Source: Caballeronia sp. TF1N1 (GTDB lineage: Bacteria; Pseudomonadota; Gammaproteobacteria; Burkholderiales; Burkholderiaceae). From it: DNA of 64,000 nt. Made by a program: the position numbers and the translations under genes. The notes below the pieces were generated by a model, which was not told the DNA's origin, searched no databases, and saw only the letters and a list, made by a program, of their open reading frames with translations. Below are positions 26,780-35,910 of the stretch, piece after piece. Location: assembly GCF_022878925.1 (NCBI RefSeq), contig NZ_CP084629.1:831149-895148 (forward strand), in the 5' to 3' direction. Within the stretch, counting starts at the first letter, position 1. Every line of letters starts with the position of its first letter.

Positions 26780-27997
26780 TTAAGCGACGTTCTTGAGAAC
26801 AGGCTTAGTCAACGCAGTTTGATAGACGTCGATATAGGCATCTACCATCGCGGCAACGCTAAAACCTTCGGCGTATTGGCGCAAGCGGTCGTGCAATGAC
26901 GTGTCCTGCAAGAGCTTCACGGCATCGCGAAGTTTGTCTATAAGCGTGTGCGGCTGCTCCATATCGAAGAGGAGGTTGGAGCCTGGCTCGATCACTTCCG
27001 GAATTCCACCTGTGTTTGCAGCCACGACCGGCACGCCGTGTGAATAAGCTTCGACCGTCACGCGTCCAAAGGGCTCATTCCATTTCGATGGCACGATGAG
27101 AATGTCGATGGCTTCCAGAAATTCGCCAGGCTTCACTTGCCCAAGGAATTCGACGCGCGGGTCGGCATAGTTCTCTTTCAGCTCCCCCAGATATTCCGCG
27201 TCGCCCTTACCACCGATGGCAAGCGTCCATTCGAGCGAATGATCCGCAAGAAGCTGCTCGAACAAAACCTCAAGTCCTTTTTCCGGCGAAACGCGTCCGA
27301 GCACGCCAAGCCGTACAGGGCCGCTTTCGTACTTTGAAACGCGCTTAATGGGAGCAGCATCGTCCAGCGGAACATAACAATTGCTGATGACCTCGGTGCG
27401 CATTGCGCTTGGGAAGAAGCCATTATCGACGTGCTTCTGCAAGACAAATCTGCTTACGCCGACGGCCACGTCCACACTCGCGGATGCGGCACGCTTCGGT
27501 CCCGCATACAACGAGCACATGCCGCATTGACGCTCACAAGGCTTCGCACCGGAAAACATGGTGGACGTCGGGCACATGAGATAGTAGTCGCGAGCCGTAT
27601 GCACTATAGGCACGTTGGCATTACGGGCCACGCGCCAGATGTCAATTGAGAGGCAGGAAAGGTTGCTCGTGTTGACTATGTCGGGCTTTTCCCGCGCAAT
27701 GATATTTTTGAGCTTGCGCGACATGATCACGTTGTGCAGATCGATGGCGTGCCAGATGAGCTTGACGACAGACGAATGCTTCTTCGGTTTGTGCGGCCAA
27801 TAAACATTGACCGAGCGAAGATGGTAGACCTTTACGCCGTTAAGTCTGCTGATCCGATCCACGCCGGCGCCTGTAGCGCAAACTACGCACACTTCCATTC
27901 CGGCCTTGACGAGACCCTCTGCAAGGAGTCGCGTCGATATCTCTGCCCCGCCGACGGAATCCGGATGATACAAAGTGTTCGCGATGAGTATTTTCAC
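26780..27997 (-). CDS. Glycosyltransferase family 4
   Basis: GTG 27997 starts the typical GT4 N-terminus VKILIANTLYHPDSVGGAE, giving 405 residues; an extension to 28051 is less likely. The N-terminal Rossmann domain contains a cysteine cluster (CERQCGMCSLY) that is seen in a subgroup of exopolysaccharide glycosyltransferases. The C-terminal donor domain carries LGVLGRVSPEKGLEVL and the EX7E motif (EPFGRVTVEAYSHGVPVVA), then GGIPEVIEPG. It should be a retaining, nucleotide-sugar dependent transferase in the cytoplasm, adding one residue of the repeat unit. It follows another glycosyltransferase gene (28073-29188) by 75 bases on the same strand, probably in one transcript. Confidence 0.9.
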   Translation of the reverse strand: MKILIANTLYHPDSVGGAEISTRLLAEGLVKAGMEVCVVCATGAGVDRISRLNGVKVYHLRSVNVYWPHKPKKHSSVVKLIWHAIDLHNVIMSRKLKNIIAREKPDIVNTSNLSCLSIDIWRVARNANVPIVHTARDYYLMCPTSTMFSGAKPCERQCGMCSLYAGPKRAASASVDVAVGVSRFVLQKHVDNGFFPSAMRTEVISNCYVPLDDAAPIKRVSKYESGPVRLGVLGRVSPEKGLEVLFEQLLADHSLEWTLAIGGKGDAEYLGELKENYADPRVEFLGQVKPGEFLEAIDILIVPSKWNEPFGRVTVEAYSHGVPVVAANTGGIPEVIEPGSNLLFDMEQPHTLIDKLRDAVKLLQDTSLHDRLRQYAEGFSVAAMVDAYIDVYQTALTKPVLKNVA

Positions 27998-28072
27998 GGC
28001 ATCCGCAGTAGTTGGTGTTATCGCTGATCCAGGAAGCGTTCCGCAAGTCATCTGTAATACTACGGTATTTAT

Positions 28073-29188
28073 TCAATCCTTGGTAGGTTGCGTCTTCAAG
28101 TAAAGCGCACTTTCGTGGCGTTCGCCATAGAGAATTTGCGCAAGCGCATACGCAGCGCGGTCCCACCTGAACTGGTTGGCTCGCGCGTATCCGCGTTGAC
28201 GATGCCACTCGCGGACATCGTGTTGTGTGGTCATCACTTCGATCTTCGCTGCAATATCAGTGGCTGAAAGCGGATCACAATACATGGCCGCGTCGCCACA
28301 GACCTCGGGAAGCGAAGCTTCCGAAGACGTAATGACTGGACACCCGCAGCGCATGGCCTCTAGCGGCGGAAGTCCGTAACCCTCGTACAGAGATGGAAAA
28401 ACGAGGCAGGCAGCGCTTCCATACAGCGCCTTCAATTCGCCGTCCGATACAAAACCTGCCCAAGTCACCTTATCTGATTGCGCGACGCCCTGCACGTCCT
28501 GTGCGGCGAATACACGCGGATTTGCTCCTCCCGCCACGACGAACTTGATATCGGATTTTTTTTCGAGCAGCTTCGTAGCATCGAGCACGCGCTGCAGATT
28601 CTTGCGAGGATCCAGGCTCCCGACTAGAACGCAGAATTTCCCTTTCTCAAGCGATAGACGAGTGAGAATAGCCGGATCAGGCTCTATGCGATCCATGTGA
28701 TCCGCGCCGGGACGAATAACCTCGACATGCAATTCCGCTAAGCCTAGATGGTGGCAAATGCGCCGTTTCGAGAAGTCCGATACGGTGAGAATCAGTCGGG
28801 TCTGCTTAGCGAGAACTGAAAACTTGAATCGGTACCAAAAAGAAAATTTCTTCGAGAATGCTTGAGGGACGTCGTAAACCGCCATATCGTGAATCATCAC
28901 CAGTTGGCGACGTTTGAGCAACGGCCCGGTATTGCACAAGCTGATCAGTGTGTCCTGTGCCGATTCGAGCGGCAAAACGACTTGCTCCCATAGGTTTCCC
29001 TTGAGCAGCTGCGGCAAACGCCCTTTGCGGCTGGCTAGTCCAAGGTCTTTGGCGTCGGGTGGCACCACGAGCGGCAGATCGTTCGGAGTCGAAGCCTGCG
29101 CCTGCAACGCCCGCGTCAATTCAAATGCAACGCGTTGCACGCCTGTGATGCGTTGAGATGCAAATTTGCCATTAATGGTAAACCCCAT
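28073..29188 (-). CDS. Glycosyltransferase family 4 (GT-B, Glycos_transf_1 domain)
   Basis: The 371-residue protein begins MGFTINGKFASQRITGVQR, in which the ITGVQRVAFEL motif marks the acceptor-side domain of WbpY/MtfB-like mannosyl- or rhamnosyltransferases. The donor domain shows LVGSLDPRKNLQRVL and the EGYGLPPLEAMRCGCPVITS motif with its two glutamates. The function is addition of one sugar to the lipid-linked repeat unit. It is the first gene of a minus-strand pair with the 26780-27997 transferase. Donor sugar is not readable from the sequence. Confidence 0.9.
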   Translation of the reverse strand: MGFTINGKFASQRITGVQRVAFELTRALQAQASTPNDLPLVVPPDAKDLGLASRKGRLPQLLKGNLWEQVVLPLESAQDTLISLCNTGPLLKRRQLVMIHDMAVYDVPQAFSKKFSFWYRFKFSVLAKQTRLILTVSDFSKRRICHHLGLAELHVEVIRPGADHMDRIEPDPAILTRLSLEKGKFCVLVGSLDPRKNLQRVLDATKLLEKKSDIKFVVAGGANPRVFAAQDVQGVAQSDKVTWAGFVSDGELKALYGSAACLVFPSLYEGYGLPPLEAMRCGCPVITSSEASLPEVCGDAAMYCDPLSATDIAAKIEVMTTQHDVREWHRQRGYARANQFRWDRAAYALAQILYGERHESALYLKTQPTKD

Positions 29189-29250
29189 GGACCCCCCGTT
29201 AATACTGCGAATTATTCCGGTGCGTACCGGCTACGGTGTGGTATGCACGC

Positions 29251-29433
29251 TTATCGTTCGGCCACGGGAATTTGTGAACCTGAATTTGTCAGACGTTCCA
29301 ATTCGGCCGTCTCAGCTACTTCAATTAAAAGCCGTAAGTCCGATACGAGAACGGCGGACGACCGCATGTTCAAGGCATCAGCGGTGTTAATCGACTTCCT
29401 AATTCGCTCCAGCGCAAATTGCACTGCTTTCAT
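29251..29433 (-). CDS. Small hypothetical helical protein (60 residues)
   Basis: The ATG at 29433 has a very good ribosome site, GGAGAG with a six-base gap. The product begins MKAVQFALERIRKS and reads like a compact alpha-helical protein, with LLIEVAETAELERL near the C-terminus. It has no membrane span or signal peptide. It lies upstream of, and on the same strand as, the glycosyltransferase pair. I do not recognise the family. An overlapping plus-strand frame (29135-29701) is longer but looks like an unstructured, Cys/Arg-rich shadow. Confidence 0.4.
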   Translation of the reverse strand: MKAVQFALERIRKSINTADALNMRSSAVLVSDLRLLIEVAETAELERLTNSGSQIPVAER

Positions 29434-29821
29434 GGAAAGCTCTCCGAGGAAGATACCCATTGCTCAACGACGAGGAAGGCGAGTCCCGGACAAAGTAGTC
29501 CGAGATGGAGGAGCCCGGCCCAGCGACACGTGCAGTCGACGTCAGTGGTGCACGCGCATTGGTGTGATGAAGACACACAGGGAGTTTTTCTTGCCGCTAT
29601 ATTTGGCTCTGTGCGGGAAAACACTGACGTACATGCCGTACAAAAAAGCAAGCACTAAGAATCGTTTTGTTTCAAAATTGAAAAACGTTGCCGCTTTTTA
29701 GATCGTACGTTCACTCTTTAATGAGCCGCGCTTTACCTTTACGCCTGGCGAAATCCCCTGATAAAATCGGCTTGATCCTTACATGTGCTTGACATCTTAA
29801 AATTGGTGGTCCCAACTAACG

Positions 29822-29847
29822 TTTTCGCGCAAAGGTTTGCGCGAAAA
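29822..29847. repeat. 26-bp near-perfect palindrome
   Basis: TTTTCGCGCAAA (29822-29833) and TTTGCGCGAAAA (29836-29847) are exact reverse complements separated by GG. Twelve-base arms with a two-base centre fit a binding site for a dimeric regulator better than an RNA hairpin, though a stem with a six-base loop is possible. It sits in the gap between the glycosyltransferase operon and the crp-like gene. Confidence 0.65.
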
Positions 29848-30420
29848 TCATCAGATGGAAGACATGTAGCTCGATCAAACAAGTCGGCCGATTAGTCTGA
29901 TGAATAAGACGAAGCGTATTTGTAGTTTTTTGCTCTAAGCAGACCCGATTTCCGCTAGCTAACTGGGCACCTAATACCTGAGTTACTTGTTCGCATAAAG
30001 CACTTCGCAGCTGGCACGCGTTTTATCGTACTCCTCATTGGTTGAACAAGACTTTTTTCGTTTTGATGGAATGTGAGCATTGAAATTTCGAGCGCTTTGG
30101 ACTTTGGTGCCCTAGACCACATTGAACCTCGTAAGCAATCTACGATAGTTAGTAGGCCTAGGACCTGTTCTCTGGAGGTGCATTCGACTGATACGCAGCA
30201 TTCGACAACATCTTTAGAGCAAAGTAGGGCGCCGCTCGTCTAAGGACGATCATGCGGAAAGTTAACAGCCCTATTGGACAACGCGTCGGTGCGAACGCTC
30301 CACCGTGTGTCCGCCGTCCCACCAGTACGAGATGCCGACGGTCTCCCTACAGAGGCACGCGATTGGCCAATCTCGACTTGAAGGGATTTGGACTACGAAC
30401 CTTCGTTCACGGAGTCGTCT

Positions 30421-30657
30421 ATGTGGATCATCGACCGAGCGCGCGCATTCTTCGCTCTCATCGCTCGTGCGGCTTCAGTTGTCTGGGTGTTGTGCACATT
30501 TGTTTTTTTGGTCGTTCTCATGTCGCTTTTCAGCAAGTTGGAGCAGCGATCGGAAAGGTTGTCGAAATTCCGCCAAGACCGGAAGAATCGACATCCGATG
30601 GGCGCAAACCCCTCCACCGTGCCCGCTAGCGGAAAGCTACGAGATTCGAACGAATAG
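30421..30657 (+). CDS. Small single-span membrane protein (78 residues)
   Basis: ATG 30421 is preceded by GGAG with a six-base gap. The product MWIIDRARAFFALIARAA continues into one hydrophobic span (VVWVLCTFVFLVVLMSLF, about residues 19-36) and a basic cytoplasmic tail (KLEQRSERLSKFRQDRKNRH). It lies 58 bases before the crp-like gene on the same strand. No family is recognised; the layout of one span plus a charged tail is common among small regulatory membrane proteins. Confidence 0.45.
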   Translation: MWIIDRARAFFALIARAASVVWVLCTFVFLVVLMSLFSKLEQRSERLSKFRQDRKNRHPMGANPSTVPASGKLRDSNE

Positions 30658-30715
30658 CTGATTCACCTTCTAGCGCGCGTGTTGTTACGCGCCCCAAAAA
30701 AACGAGAGCGAGTTT

Positions 30716-31441
30716 ATGCTGAATCTTCAATCGGATCTGCACGGAAATCATTTGTTGCGAGCGTTGCCACTGGAAGAATGGCAGGCGCTCGCGCCCGATC
30801 TCGAGATCATCGAGTTGCGAGCGGGACAGGTGCTTTGCAATGCACATGACTCGTTTCTTCATGTGTACTTTCCGGCGTCCGCGGTCATCTCTCTGTCACA
30901 TGCGTTGGACGGCAATTGCTCGGTCGAGATTGCAACGGTAGGGCGTGAAGGCATGGTTGGCGTGCCCGTTTTAACGGAAGGCGACACCATGCCCACGATG
31001 GTCACAGTGGAATGCAGCGGCACCGCGTACCGCATGGACGCGCATCTGCTGCGCGAACACTTGCAGCGCTCGCGGCTCCTTGATCGCCTTTCCATGCTTT
31101 ATATCCATGCGTTCTTCACGCAGATCGCGCAGAACGCGGCATGCAATCGGTATCACTCGCTAAGCAGTCAACTCTGTCGATGGCTTCTGGTCGGGCTCGA
31201 CCGGGCTTCATCGAATCAATTGCGCGTCACGCAGCAGCACATCGCCGACTTGTTGGGCGTGCGTCGCGAAGGCGTCACCGAAGCAGTCGGGAGATTGCAC
31301 TCGCACGGCGTCGTGTATCAGACGCGCGGCTGCATTCGCGTTCTTGATCGCAAGGCGCTCGAAGCGCGTGCTTGCGAATGCTACGGTCTTATCAAGGCGG
31401 AGTTCAATCGCTTGCTGCCAGCGACAATCACGACCCCGTAA
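30716..31441 (+). CDS. Crp/Fnr-family transcriptional regulator
   Basis: The 241-residue protein has a cyclic-nucleotide-binding-like beta-roll (about 20-120, with FLHVYFPASAVISL and EIATVGREGMVGVPVL), a long dimerisation helix and a winged helix-turn-helix (LRVTQQHIADLLGVRREGVTEAVGRL, quoted across two parts: LRVTQQHIADLLG and VRREGVTEAVGRL). The roll lacks the full cAMP phosphate-binding cassette of E. coli CRP and lacks the four FNR cysteines. Such regulators often control exopolysaccharide or biofilm genes in Burkholderia. It precedes a small hypothetical gene and ugd on the same strand. Confidence 0.9.
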   Translation: MLNLQSDLHGNHLLRALPLEEWQALAPDLEIIELRAGQVLCNAHDSFLHVYFPASAVISLSHALDGNCSVEIATVGREGMVGVPVLTEGDTMPTMVTVECSGTAYRMDAHLLREHLQRSRLLDRLSMLYIHAFFTQIAQNAACNRYHSLSSQLCRWLLVGLDRASSNQLRVTQQHIADLLGVRREGVTEAVGRLHSHGVVYQTRGCIRVLDRKALEARACECYGLIKAEFNRLLPATITTP

Positions 31442-31514
31442 AGAGAATGAGCTTGTCGCTTGCAAAAGAGCAGGTGCATCAACGAGCTTCAGACACCGAA
31501 CAGGAGATGCTGCG

Positions 31515-31847
31515 ATGGCCCGTGTGCTCATTCTCAATCTTGCTGCGTCATCGACGGACACCGCCGACAACGATCTAACCATGCCGGTCGAGATACGGAA
31601 CGAAGCGGGATCGGTAATAAAGCGCGTGATACTCGCGAGGGCGTGGCCAACGAGAGTCGAATTGCCGGACGACTTCGAAACGCGTGGTGTTCCAGCCGAT
31701 GAGGCAAAGCCGGCTAGCGGCCTGGCCGTAATCATCGTTGCAACAAAAACATACGGCGGTCAAGAGGCACAGCGTCGGCTCATGCTCATTGGTCGCTTTA
31801 GCCAGCATACCGTCGATTTCATGCTCGACGTCTCAAGAAGTGGTTAG
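31515..31847 (+). CDS. Hypothetical protein (110 residues)
   Basis: ATG 31515 has GGAG eight bases upstream and gives a 110-residue soluble protein beginning MARVLILNLAASSTDTADN. The pattern of short beta-like stretches (VLILNL, GLAVIIVATKTYG, LMLIGRFS) suggests a small alpha/beta fold. There is no signal peptide or membrane span. It lies 73 bases after the crp-like gene and 65 before ugd, all on the plus strand. I do not recognise the family. Confidence 0.55.
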   Translation: MARVLILNLAASSTDTADNDLTMPVEIRNEAGSVIKRVILARAWPTRVELPDDFETRGVPADEAKPASGLAVIIVATKTYGGQEAQRRLMLIGRFSQHTVDFMLDVSRSG

Positions 31848-31912
31848 TAAGGCCTTTTGACCGTCGCGCCGCTTAGACGGTCCCTTTTAACTTTTCTATT
31901 GTGAGCGGGCTT

Positions 31913-33286
31913 ATGAAAGTAACCGTCGTTGGTACGGGCTATGTTGGCCTTGTTACAGGCGCATGCCTGGCCGAAGTGGGTAACAGCGTTCTTTGCATGG
32001 ATGTCGACCAAGAAAAAATTGATTTGCTTAACCGGGGCGGCATTCCCATTCACGAGCCAGGACTCAAGGAGCTGATTCAGGGCAACGTAAAGGCAGGACG
32101 AATCAGCTTCACGACGAGCGTCGCCAAGGCGGTAGAGCACGGAGACGTACAGTTCATTTGCGTAGGTACGCCACCTGATGAAGATGGTTCCGCAGACCTT
32201 CAATACGTATTAGCGGCTGCCGAGCAGATTGGCAAGTACGCGCAAGGTTTCAAGACGATCGTCGACAAGTCGACCGTTCCGGTCGGCACAGCTGATAGAG
32301 TCACCGACACCGTGCGAAAAGCGCTTGATGCCAGGGGTGTAAATCATCAATTCTCGGTCGTGTCTAATCCTGAGTTTCTGAAGGAAGGCGCAGCCGTAGT
32401 CGACTTCATGCGCCCGGACCGGATCGTACTTGGCTGCGCGTCCGATACCTCGGGCGAACGCGCACGCGCCGTGCTCACGCGTCTTTATGCGCCATTCAAT
32501 CGGAACCACGAACGCACGATGTATATGGATGTGCGCTCCGCCGAATTCACGAAGTATGCTGCTAATGCAATGCTTGCGACGCGTATCTCGTTCATGAACG
32601 AGTTGGCGAATCTCGCCGACATGGTGGGCGCGGACATCGAGGCGGTGCGGCGTGGCATAGGATCGGACCCGCGCATCGGCTACGATTTTCTTTATGCGGG
32701 TTGCGGCTACGGTGGCTCGTGTTTCCCTAAGGACGTGCGTGCATTGATTCAAACAGCGCATGAGTACGGCCGCGATCTGCAGATACTGAACTCGGTGGAG
32801 TCGGTGAATCATGCGCAAAAGGACGTGCTTGTCAGCAAGGTCTGCGCGCGGCTTGGTGAGGATCTGACGGGGAAAACACTTGCGGTTTGGGGGCTGGCCT
32901 TCAAGCCAAACACCGACGACATGCGCGAAGCACCGAGCCGCAGGTTGATTGCCGAATTGCTCAAGCGAGGCGCGACTGTTCGTGCATACGATCCAGTTTC
33001 TTCGGATGAGGCGCAACGGGTGTTCGCGCTCGACTTGGCAGACGACCCTTCGTACGGCGCAAGGCTTAAATTTTGTAGCAACCAGTATGAAGGTGTGAAG
33101 GACGCCGACGCGCTTGTAATCGTCACCGAATGGAAAGCGTTCAAGAGCCCCGATATCGCAGCGCTGCATGCTGGTTTGAAGAAGCCGTTAATCTTCGATG
33201 GGCGCAACTTGTTCGATCCCGAGAATATGGCGGAGCTGGGCTTTGTCTACGAGGCCATCGGTCGGCCCACGGTTGAGCCAAAGTAA
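31913..33286 (+). CDS. ugd: UDP-glucose 6-dehydrogenase
   Basis: ATG 31913 gives 457 residues; a GTG at 31901 is a possible earlier start. The N-terminal NAD-binding motif is VVGTGYVGL (Gly7, Gly9, Gly12). The central domain contains the catalytic Cys270 in [12 protein letters not shown], and the C-terminal domain the [18 protein letters not shown] segment. It makes UDP-glucuronate from UDP-glucose, a precursor for acidic exopolysaccharides such as cepacian-like polymers. It is followed by a bidirectional terminator at 33300-33336. Confidence 0.97.
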   Translation: MKVTVVGTGYVGLVTGACLAEVGNSVLCMDVDQEKIDLLNRGGIPIHEPGLKELIQGNVKAGRISFTTSVAKAVEHGDVQFICVGTPPDEDGSADLQYVLAAAEQIGKYAQGFKTIVDKSTVPVGTADRVTDTVRKALDARGVNHQFSVVSNPEFLKEGAAVVDFMRPDRIVLGCASDTSGERARAVLTRLYAPFNRNHERTMYMDVRSAEFTKYAANAMLATRISFMNELANLADMVGADIEAVRRGIGSDPRIGYDFLYAGCGYGGSCFPKDVRALIQTAHEYGRDLQILNSVESVNHAQKDVLVSKVCARLGEDLTGKTLAVWGLAFKPNTDDMREAPSRRLIAELLKRGATVRAYDPVSSDEAQRVFALDLADDPSYGARLKFCSNQYEGVKDADALVIVTEWKAFKSPDIAALHAGLKKPLIFDGRNLFDPENMAELGFVYEAIGRPTVEPK

Positions 33287-33299
33287 TCGCTAAAAGATA

Positions 33300-33336
33300 A
33301 AGGCGTTGCGGGTTGATTACTCGCAACGCCTTTTTT
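33300..33336. terminator. Bidirectional terminator between ugd and a glycosyltransferase
   Basis: GGCGTTGCG (33302-33310) pairs perfectly with CGCAACGCC (33322-33330); flanking A and T runs give a U tract in both directions (TTTTTT on the plus strand, and TTTATCTTTT on the minus strand). It lies 15 bases after the ugd stop and 18 before the stop of the convergent glycosyltransferase. Confidence 0.92.
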
Positions 33337-33354
33337 CGCATCCGAGGTGTTCGG

Positions 33355-34533
33355 TCACACTTGCGACTCGGTCACCGCTACATTGCTTCGACTTGGTACA
33401 AGAGCCACTTCTTTTTCGGCACGGAAACGAGCAAGCCTGACTTCGATGAACGCCGAGAACGACGCCTTGAATTTTTCGGTCGAAAATCTTTCGGCATTGT
33501 CGCGGCATGCGCGCGGATCGAACAGATGCGCGTTGCGCTCAAAGCGCTCGATGGCATCGATAAGCGACTCACACGTTGGCTCCTTGAAGAAGAGGCCTGT
33601 GGGGCGTTCGCGTGGCAGGCCGATCACCGTCTCCAGTGCGCCGCCTTTGCCGAACGTGACGACCGGCGTGCCGCATGCTTGGGCTTCTATGATCGATATG
33701 CCGAAGTCCTCCTCGGCCGCATACACGAAAGCGCGCGCGCGCTGCATGTGGTCACGCAAGACTTCGAATGACTGATAGCCGAGGATCTCGACGTTCGGAC
33801 CTGCGGACGCACGAATCTTTTGCATGTCGGGACCGTCCCCGATCACGACAAGACGCCGCTCCGGCGTGCGGGAAAACGCCTTTACGATAAGGTCGATGCG
33901 CTTGTACGGTACAAGTCGCGATGCGGTCAAATAGAAGTCGTCTTTCTGTGTTCGCATGGGAAGTGAACGCACGTCGACCGGAGGATAAATCACAGTCGAG
34001 TCACGTTGGTATGCCTTCCTGATACGGCGCGCGATGAAGTGCGAATTGGCGATCAGATAATCCACGCCGTTGGTCGAGCGTGCGTCCCATACGCGAATAT
34101 AGTGCAGCAAAAGCCGCGCCATGACCGACTTCAACCCCTTGGTCAGGCCCGCTTCGTTGAGATATTGATGCTGTAAGTCCCAGGCATAGCGAACCGGCGA
34201 GTGAACATAGCTGACATGAAGCTGGTCCGGTCCGGTAATTACTCCCTTGGCAACCGCGTAAGAGCTGGAAATGATGAGATCGTAGCTTGAAAGATCGAGC
34301 TGCTCGATTGCTATAGGCATTAGCGCCAGATAGGACCTGTAGCGCTTTTTTGCAAAGGGCATTTTTTGAATGAAGGACGGGTGTACTTTGCAATCCTTGA
34401 CGCAAGCGCGGTCTTTAAGAAAGTCAACGATGGTGTAAATCTCGGCGCTGGGGAAGCACTCGATAATTTGCTGCAGAACTTTTTCCGCGCCTCCAGACAC
34501 CACGAGCCAATCATGGACAATCGCAATTTTCAC
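33355..34533 (-). CDS. Glycosyltransferase family 4
   Basis: The 392-residue protein starts MKIAIVHDWLVVSGGAEKVL, the usual N-terminus of a GT4 group found in exopolysaccharide clusters and annotated as mannosyl- or glucosyltransferases. The donor domain contains YLTASRLVPYKRIDLIVKAF, VVIGDGPDM and the EX7E region EEDFGISIIEAQACGTPVVT. It would use a nucleotide sugar to extend the lipid-linked repeat. It stands alone on the minus strand between ugd and the ATP-grasp gene, so it must have its own promoter in the gap 34534-34959. Confidence 0.92.
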   Translation of the reverse strand: MKIAIVHDWLVVSGGAEKVLQQIIECFPSAEIYTIVDFLKDRACVKDCKVHPSFIQKMPFAKKRYRSYLALMPIAIEQLDLSSYDLIISSSYAVAKGVITGPDQLHVSYVHSPVRYAWDLQHQYLNEAGLTKGLKSVMARLLLHYIRVWDARSTNGVDYLIANSHFIARRIRKAYQRDSTVIYPPVDVRSLPMRTQKDDFYLTASRLVPYKRIDLIVKAFSRTPERRLVVIGDGPDMQKIRASAGPNVEILGYQSFEVLRDHMQRARAFVYAAEEDFGISIIEAQACGTPVVTFGKGGALETVIGLPRERPTGLFFKEPTCESLIDAIERFERNAHLFDPRACRDNAERFSTEKFKASFSAFIEVRLARFRAEKEVALVPSRSNVAVTESQV

Positions 34534-34959
34534 GGTTTTCCCTCGTTTAAAGAAACGAATGAGGAGACTTTCTTGGGCTTAAGGCCTTATGGTCCTAGGT
34601 AGAAATCCCAATTTTTGTGGTGTACCTAACACTTCGATGGCCGCCAACAAATTGCAAGGGAATCCTCAAAATAGGTGAAATTGTTTCGGGCGTTTTGCCC
34701 TGCCGCGTATATCGTTTCCAGTAAAGAATGACCGGACATCGTGCTTAAAAACGCAGATCGTACGTCTGTTGGTTAGCGCACAACGTCGAGCATTCGAGCT
34801 GTTCATACTGTGGTCAACCAATCGAAAGTTTCGAGAGTTCTTCCTTGCATGATCGTGCATTCACAACACGAGGTGACCGAGTAAGGTGACGCAGTGACTT
34901 GTGGGCTCGAATGGATGGATCACAGCAAGCGCTACATAGAAATTTTTAAGGAGAGAGGG
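34534..34959. other. Divergent intergenic region
   Basis: About 425 AT-richer bases between a minus-strand glycosyltransferase and the plus-strand ATP-grasp gene. It must contain both promoters. Apart from the AAGGAGAG ribosome site at 34948-34955, no motif or gene was recognised. Confidence 0.5.
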
Positions 34960-35841
34960 ATGTCGCTTCCGAGGAGACTGTTCAACGGTGCAAAGGGGTG
35001 GCTCCCTGATACCGCGTATCTCATGCTCTACCATCGTCACAAGGTAGGACGTTTTCCCAACGTCCGTGCTCCCGAGACGTTCAACGAGAAGATTCTTTAC
35101 CGGTGTCTTTTTCCGGACCCCCGGTATGCGGACCTTGCGGACAAGCTCAATGTGCGCGACTACGTTCAGCGCAAGGTCGGTGAGCGATACCTGACCAATA
35201 TAATCGCCACACCAGAGAGGTTCACCCGCGAGGAGTTCGATTCTCTGCCGATAAGCTTTGTGATGAAGGCGAATCACGGTAGTGGTTTCGTCAAGCTCGT
35301 TCGCGACAAGGCCGAGACGTCCTTCGAGGAGCTCGACGCGCTTGCGCGCGAATGGCTGATCACCGACTTCTATCGCATAGCGCGGGAGCGTCACTATCGG
35401 ACCATCAAGCCGCGCATTTTCTTTGAAGAGCTTTTACTCGATTCCAGCGGTGCCGTTCCTGCTGACATCAAGATCCATTGTTTTTTCAACGGAAGAGACA
35501 GCCAGCCCACGATTTACATTGCGCTCATTTCGGACCGGTTTGGCGAGCATCCACGTGGCGACATGTATGACGGGAACTGGAACCGGCTCGATATTGCGAT
35601 CGGCCACTATCCGCGTAGTGAGGTCGCGGCGCCGCGACCGCAGTGCTTTGATGAGTTGATCTCGGTCGCCGTTAGCCTTGCGGAAGGCTTCGAATATGTG
35701 CGGGTAGATCTTTACGCACCGGACGATCGAATCCTTTTCGGCGAGTTAACCTTCACGCCGGGTGCAGGCGTGTTTCCCATGCATCCGGATATCGTCGATT
35801 ACGAGTGGGGGAGGTTGATGGAGGTTAAGGGGGTGGGTTAG
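34960..35841 (+). CDS. TupA-like ATP-grasp enzyme of polysaccharide biosynthesis
   Basis: ATG 34960 has AAGGAGAG five bases upstream and gives 293 residues; an upstream extension to 34894 lacks a site. The sequence has the ATP-grasp TupA-like pattern: ETFNEKILYRCLF, then DKLNVRDYV, the ATP-binding FVMKANHGSGFVKLV (Lys and Gly-rich loop), KPRIFFEELL, ADIKIHCFFNG and the metal-binding end FGELTFTPGAGVFP. This family, related to the teichuronopeptide enzyme TupA, occurs in capsule and exopolysaccharide loci and probably joins an amino acid or similar amine to a sugar acid. With ugd nearby, a glucuronate amide is an attractive guess. It is the last exopolysaccharide gene before the insertion sequences. 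Confidence 0.8.
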   Translation: MSLPRRLFNGAKGWLPDTAYLMLYHRHKVGRFPNVRAPETFNEKILYRCLFPDPRYADLADKLNVRDYVQRKVGERYLTNIIATPERFTREEFDSLPISFVMKANHGSGFVKLVRDKAETSFEELDALAREWLITDFYRIARERHYRTIKPRIFFEELLLDSSGAVPADIKIHCFFNGRDSQPTIYIALISDRFGEHPRGDMYDGNWNRLDIAIGHYPRSEVAAPRPQCFDELISVAVSLAEGFEYVRVDLYAPDDRILFGELTFTPGAGVFPMHPDIVDYEWGRLMEVKGVG

Positions 35842-35854
35842 ATTGGTCGCTTAT

Positions 35855-35881
35855 GCCTTTGCCCGGGCGTCGGGCGAAGGC
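35855..35881 (+). terminator. Terminator-like hairpin after the ATP-grasp gene
   Basis: GCCTTTGCCCG (35855-35865) pairs with CGGGCGAAGGC (35871-35881) with a single G-T pair and a five-base loop, 13 bases after the stop at 35839-35841. There is no T tract, so it may act as a factor-dependent terminator or 3' protecting stem. Confidence 0.5.
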
Positions 35882-35910
35882 TATGCGCCGCCTGCTTGTA
35901 CCGCAGCACC

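Larger units (their letters stand above)
29189..30420. other. Long AT-richer region with few or no genes
   Basis: About 1.2 kb between the glycosyltransferase gene and a small membrane-protein gene. It holds one short gene candidate (29251-29433, minus strand) and a striking palindrome at 29822-29847. A TTGACA box at 29789-29794 lies just upstream of the palindrome but lacks a good -10 at the right distance. From 29848 to 30420 nothing was recognised. Confidence 0.5.

Noticed and set aside
29135..29701. A 188-codon plus-strand frame after the glycosyltransferase gene
   Set aside because: It is Arg/Cys-rich, without domain or ribosome site, and overlaps the better minus-strand small gene candidate.
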